A stretch of DNA of 64,000 bases from Mesorhizobium sp. (GTDB lineage Bacteria > Pseudomonadota > Alphaproteobacteria > Rhizobiales > Rhizobiaceae), in NCBI RefSeq assembly GCF_004963255.1, contig NZ_SUGA01000022.1, positions 1 to 64,000 of the forward strand, read 5' to 3'. Below are positions 62,931 to 64,000 of this stretch, piece after piece (the first letter of the stretch is position 1; each line of letters begins with the position of its first letter). The translations under genes were made by a program, and so were the position numbers. The notes beneath the pieces were generated by a model. The model saw only the letters and a program-made list of their open reading frames with translations, was not told where the DNA came from and made no database searches.

Positions 62931-64000
62931 ATGGGCGAAGCCGTGGAAGGGAAATACCCGCCGCTCGACGTCATCACCATCGGTCGCGCCTCGGTCGATC
63001 TCTATGGCCAGCAGATCGGCTCGCGGCTGGAGGACATCACCTCTTTCGCCAAGTCGGTCGGCGGCTGCCCGGCCAATATTTCCGTCGGCACGGCAAGGCT
63101 CGGCCTGCGCTCGGCGCTGCTGACGCGCGTCGGCGACGAGCAGATGGGCCGCTTCATCCGCGAGCAGCTCCGGCGCGAGGGCGTCTCCGTTGACGGCCTG
63201 AAGACCGACAAGGAGCGGCTGACGGCGCTGGTGCTGCTTTCGGTCGAGAGCGAAGGCGTCTCGCCGATGATCTTCTACCGCTCCGACTGCGCCGACATGG
63301 CGCTGGCCGAAGAGGATATCGACGAGGCCTTCATCGCCTCGGCGCGCTCGGTAGTCGTCACCGGCACGCATTTCTCTCGGCCCAACTCGGATGCCGCGCA
63401 GCGCAAGGCGATCCGGCTGATGAAAGCCCGGGGCGGCAAGGTTGTCTTCGACATCGACTATCGCCCGAACCTCTGGGGGCTTGCCGGCCATGCCGAGGGC
63501 TTCGAGCGCTACGTCAAATCAGACCGTGTCTCGGCGCAGCTGAAGACGGTGCTGCCCGATTGCGACCTAATCGTCGGCACCGAGGAAGAGATCATGATCG
63601 CTTCCGGAGCCGACGATTGCCTGAGCGCGCTGAAGACGATCCGTGCTCTGTCCTCGGCCACCATCGTGCTGAAGCGCGGCGCCAAGGGCTGCATCGTCTA
63701 TGACGGGCCGATCAGCGACGATCTCGAGGATGGCATCGTCGGCAAGGGTTTTGCGATCGAGATCTACAACGTGCTCGGCGCCGGCGACGCCTTCATGTCC
63801 GGCTTCCTGCGCGGCTGGCTCGGCGGGGAAAGCTTTGCCACCGCCGCGACCTGGGCCAATGCCTGCGGCGCCTTCGCGGTGTCGCGCCTGCTTTGCGCGC
63901 CGGAATATCCGACCTTCGAGGAGCTGCAGTTCTTCCTGAAGAACGGCAGCAAGCATCTGGCGCTGCGCAAGGACGAGGCGATCAACCACATCCATTGGGC
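62931..64000 (+). CDS. iolC: 5-dehydro-2-deoxygluconokinase (IolC), 3' end outside window
   Basis: PfkB-family kinase of inositol catabolism, phosphorylating 2-deoxy-5-keto-D-gluconate. The 356 visible codons run to the window edge without a stop. The start MGEAVEGKYPPLDVITIGRA follows GGGAGG; the gene contains YGQQIGSRLEDITSF, VGGCPANISVGTARLG and the PfkB signature NVLGAGDAFMSGF. In S. meliloti iolDEB follow iolC; here they would lie beyond the window. In some rhizobia IolC carries a C-terminal DUF2090 domain, which would explain a frame longer than a plain PfkB kinase. Confidence 0.9.
   Translation, partial: MGEAVEGKYPPLDVITIGRASVDLYGQQIGSRLEDITSFAKSVGGCPANISVGTARLGLRSALLTRVGDEQMGRFIREQLRREGVSVDGLKTDKERLTALVLLSVESEGVSPMIFYRSDCADMALAEEDIDEAFIASARSVVVTGTHFSRPNSDAAQRKAIRLMKARGGKVVFDIDYRPNLWGLAGHAEGFERYVKSDRVSAQLKTVLPDCDLIVGTEEEIMIASGADDCLSALKTIRALSSATIVLKRGAKGCIVYDGPISDDLEDGIVGKGFAIEIYNVLGAGDAFMSGFLRGWLGGESFATAATWANACGAFAVSRLLCAPEYPTFEELQFFLKNGSKHLALRKDEAINHIHW

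Overview
The window looks like a chromosomal segment of a Mesorhizobium-like alphaproteobacterium (Rhizobiales, Phyllobacteriaceae). It is GC-rich and dense with ABC-type sugar, polyol and amino-acid uptake genes. It also carries a sorbitol/mannitol (smo-mtlK) operon of the rhizobial type, a split urease cluster, NodF/NodE-like lipid genes, an iolY-iolR-iolC arrangement as in Sinorhizobium, and intergenic hairpin repeats typical of rhizobia. The genus is inferred from remembered protein families, not from a search.

Layout. 0.1-6.2 kb: nicotinate phosphoribosyltransferase, then a LysR regulator divergent from an agmatinase-family ureohydrolase, with a polar amino-acid ABC transporter that lacks a local ATPase. 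6.2-10.1 kb: a sparse stretch with a glycine-rich secreted protein, a MATE exporter and an AraC regulator. 10.3-15.6 kb: a polyol/sugar ABC transporter with a xylitol-dehydrogenase-like enzyme. Converging on it from 24.5 down to 15.6 kb is the polyol operon smoE-F-G-K, smoS, mtlK, HAD phosphatase, FGGY kinase. A LysR, a DUF1127 peptide and a SorC-type regulator lie next to that operon's promoter. Together these genes import hexitols and pentitols, oxidise them to ketoses and phosphorylate the products.

27-38 kb: a HAD phosphatase, a class II aldolase-family protein and the urease cluster (ureD, ureA, DUF1272, ureJ/hupE, ureB, ureC, membrane protein, GST, ureE, ureF, DUF3995, ureG). Two small exported-protein genes on the opposite strand sit between ureB and ureC. 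38-39.5 kb: an acyl carrier protein and a ketoacyl synthase resembling NodF and NodE, without a visible nod box. 39.6-48.5 kb: ordinary housekeeping and hypothetical genes, including a lipoprotein-type D,D-carboxypeptidase, a repeat coiled-coil membrane protein, and a universal stress protein and DUF1003 protein that share a perfect FNR/FixK box.

48.7-51.4 kb: the most distinctive accessory locus. Directly after tRNA-Arg(CCG) lies an AT-richer block with a three-cysteine-motif Gp37/Gp68 (DUF5131) protein, its convergent and overlapping partner TcmP with methyltransferase-like motifs, and a putative AbiC-like abortive-infection membrane protein. This is a candidate compact phage-defence island. 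51.5-64 kb: a MocR-type regulator, then an inositol-type cluster (iolE, CUT1 ABC transporter with a Tat-type binding protein, iolG-like dehydrogenase, isomerase), a convergent iolY-like oxidoreductase, iolR, and iolC running off the window end. Two GGAA-N6-TTCC-type IolR boxes precede iolC.

Three copies of a composite inverted-repeat (MITE-like) element occur at the left edge, near 46.5 kb and near 53.1 kb.
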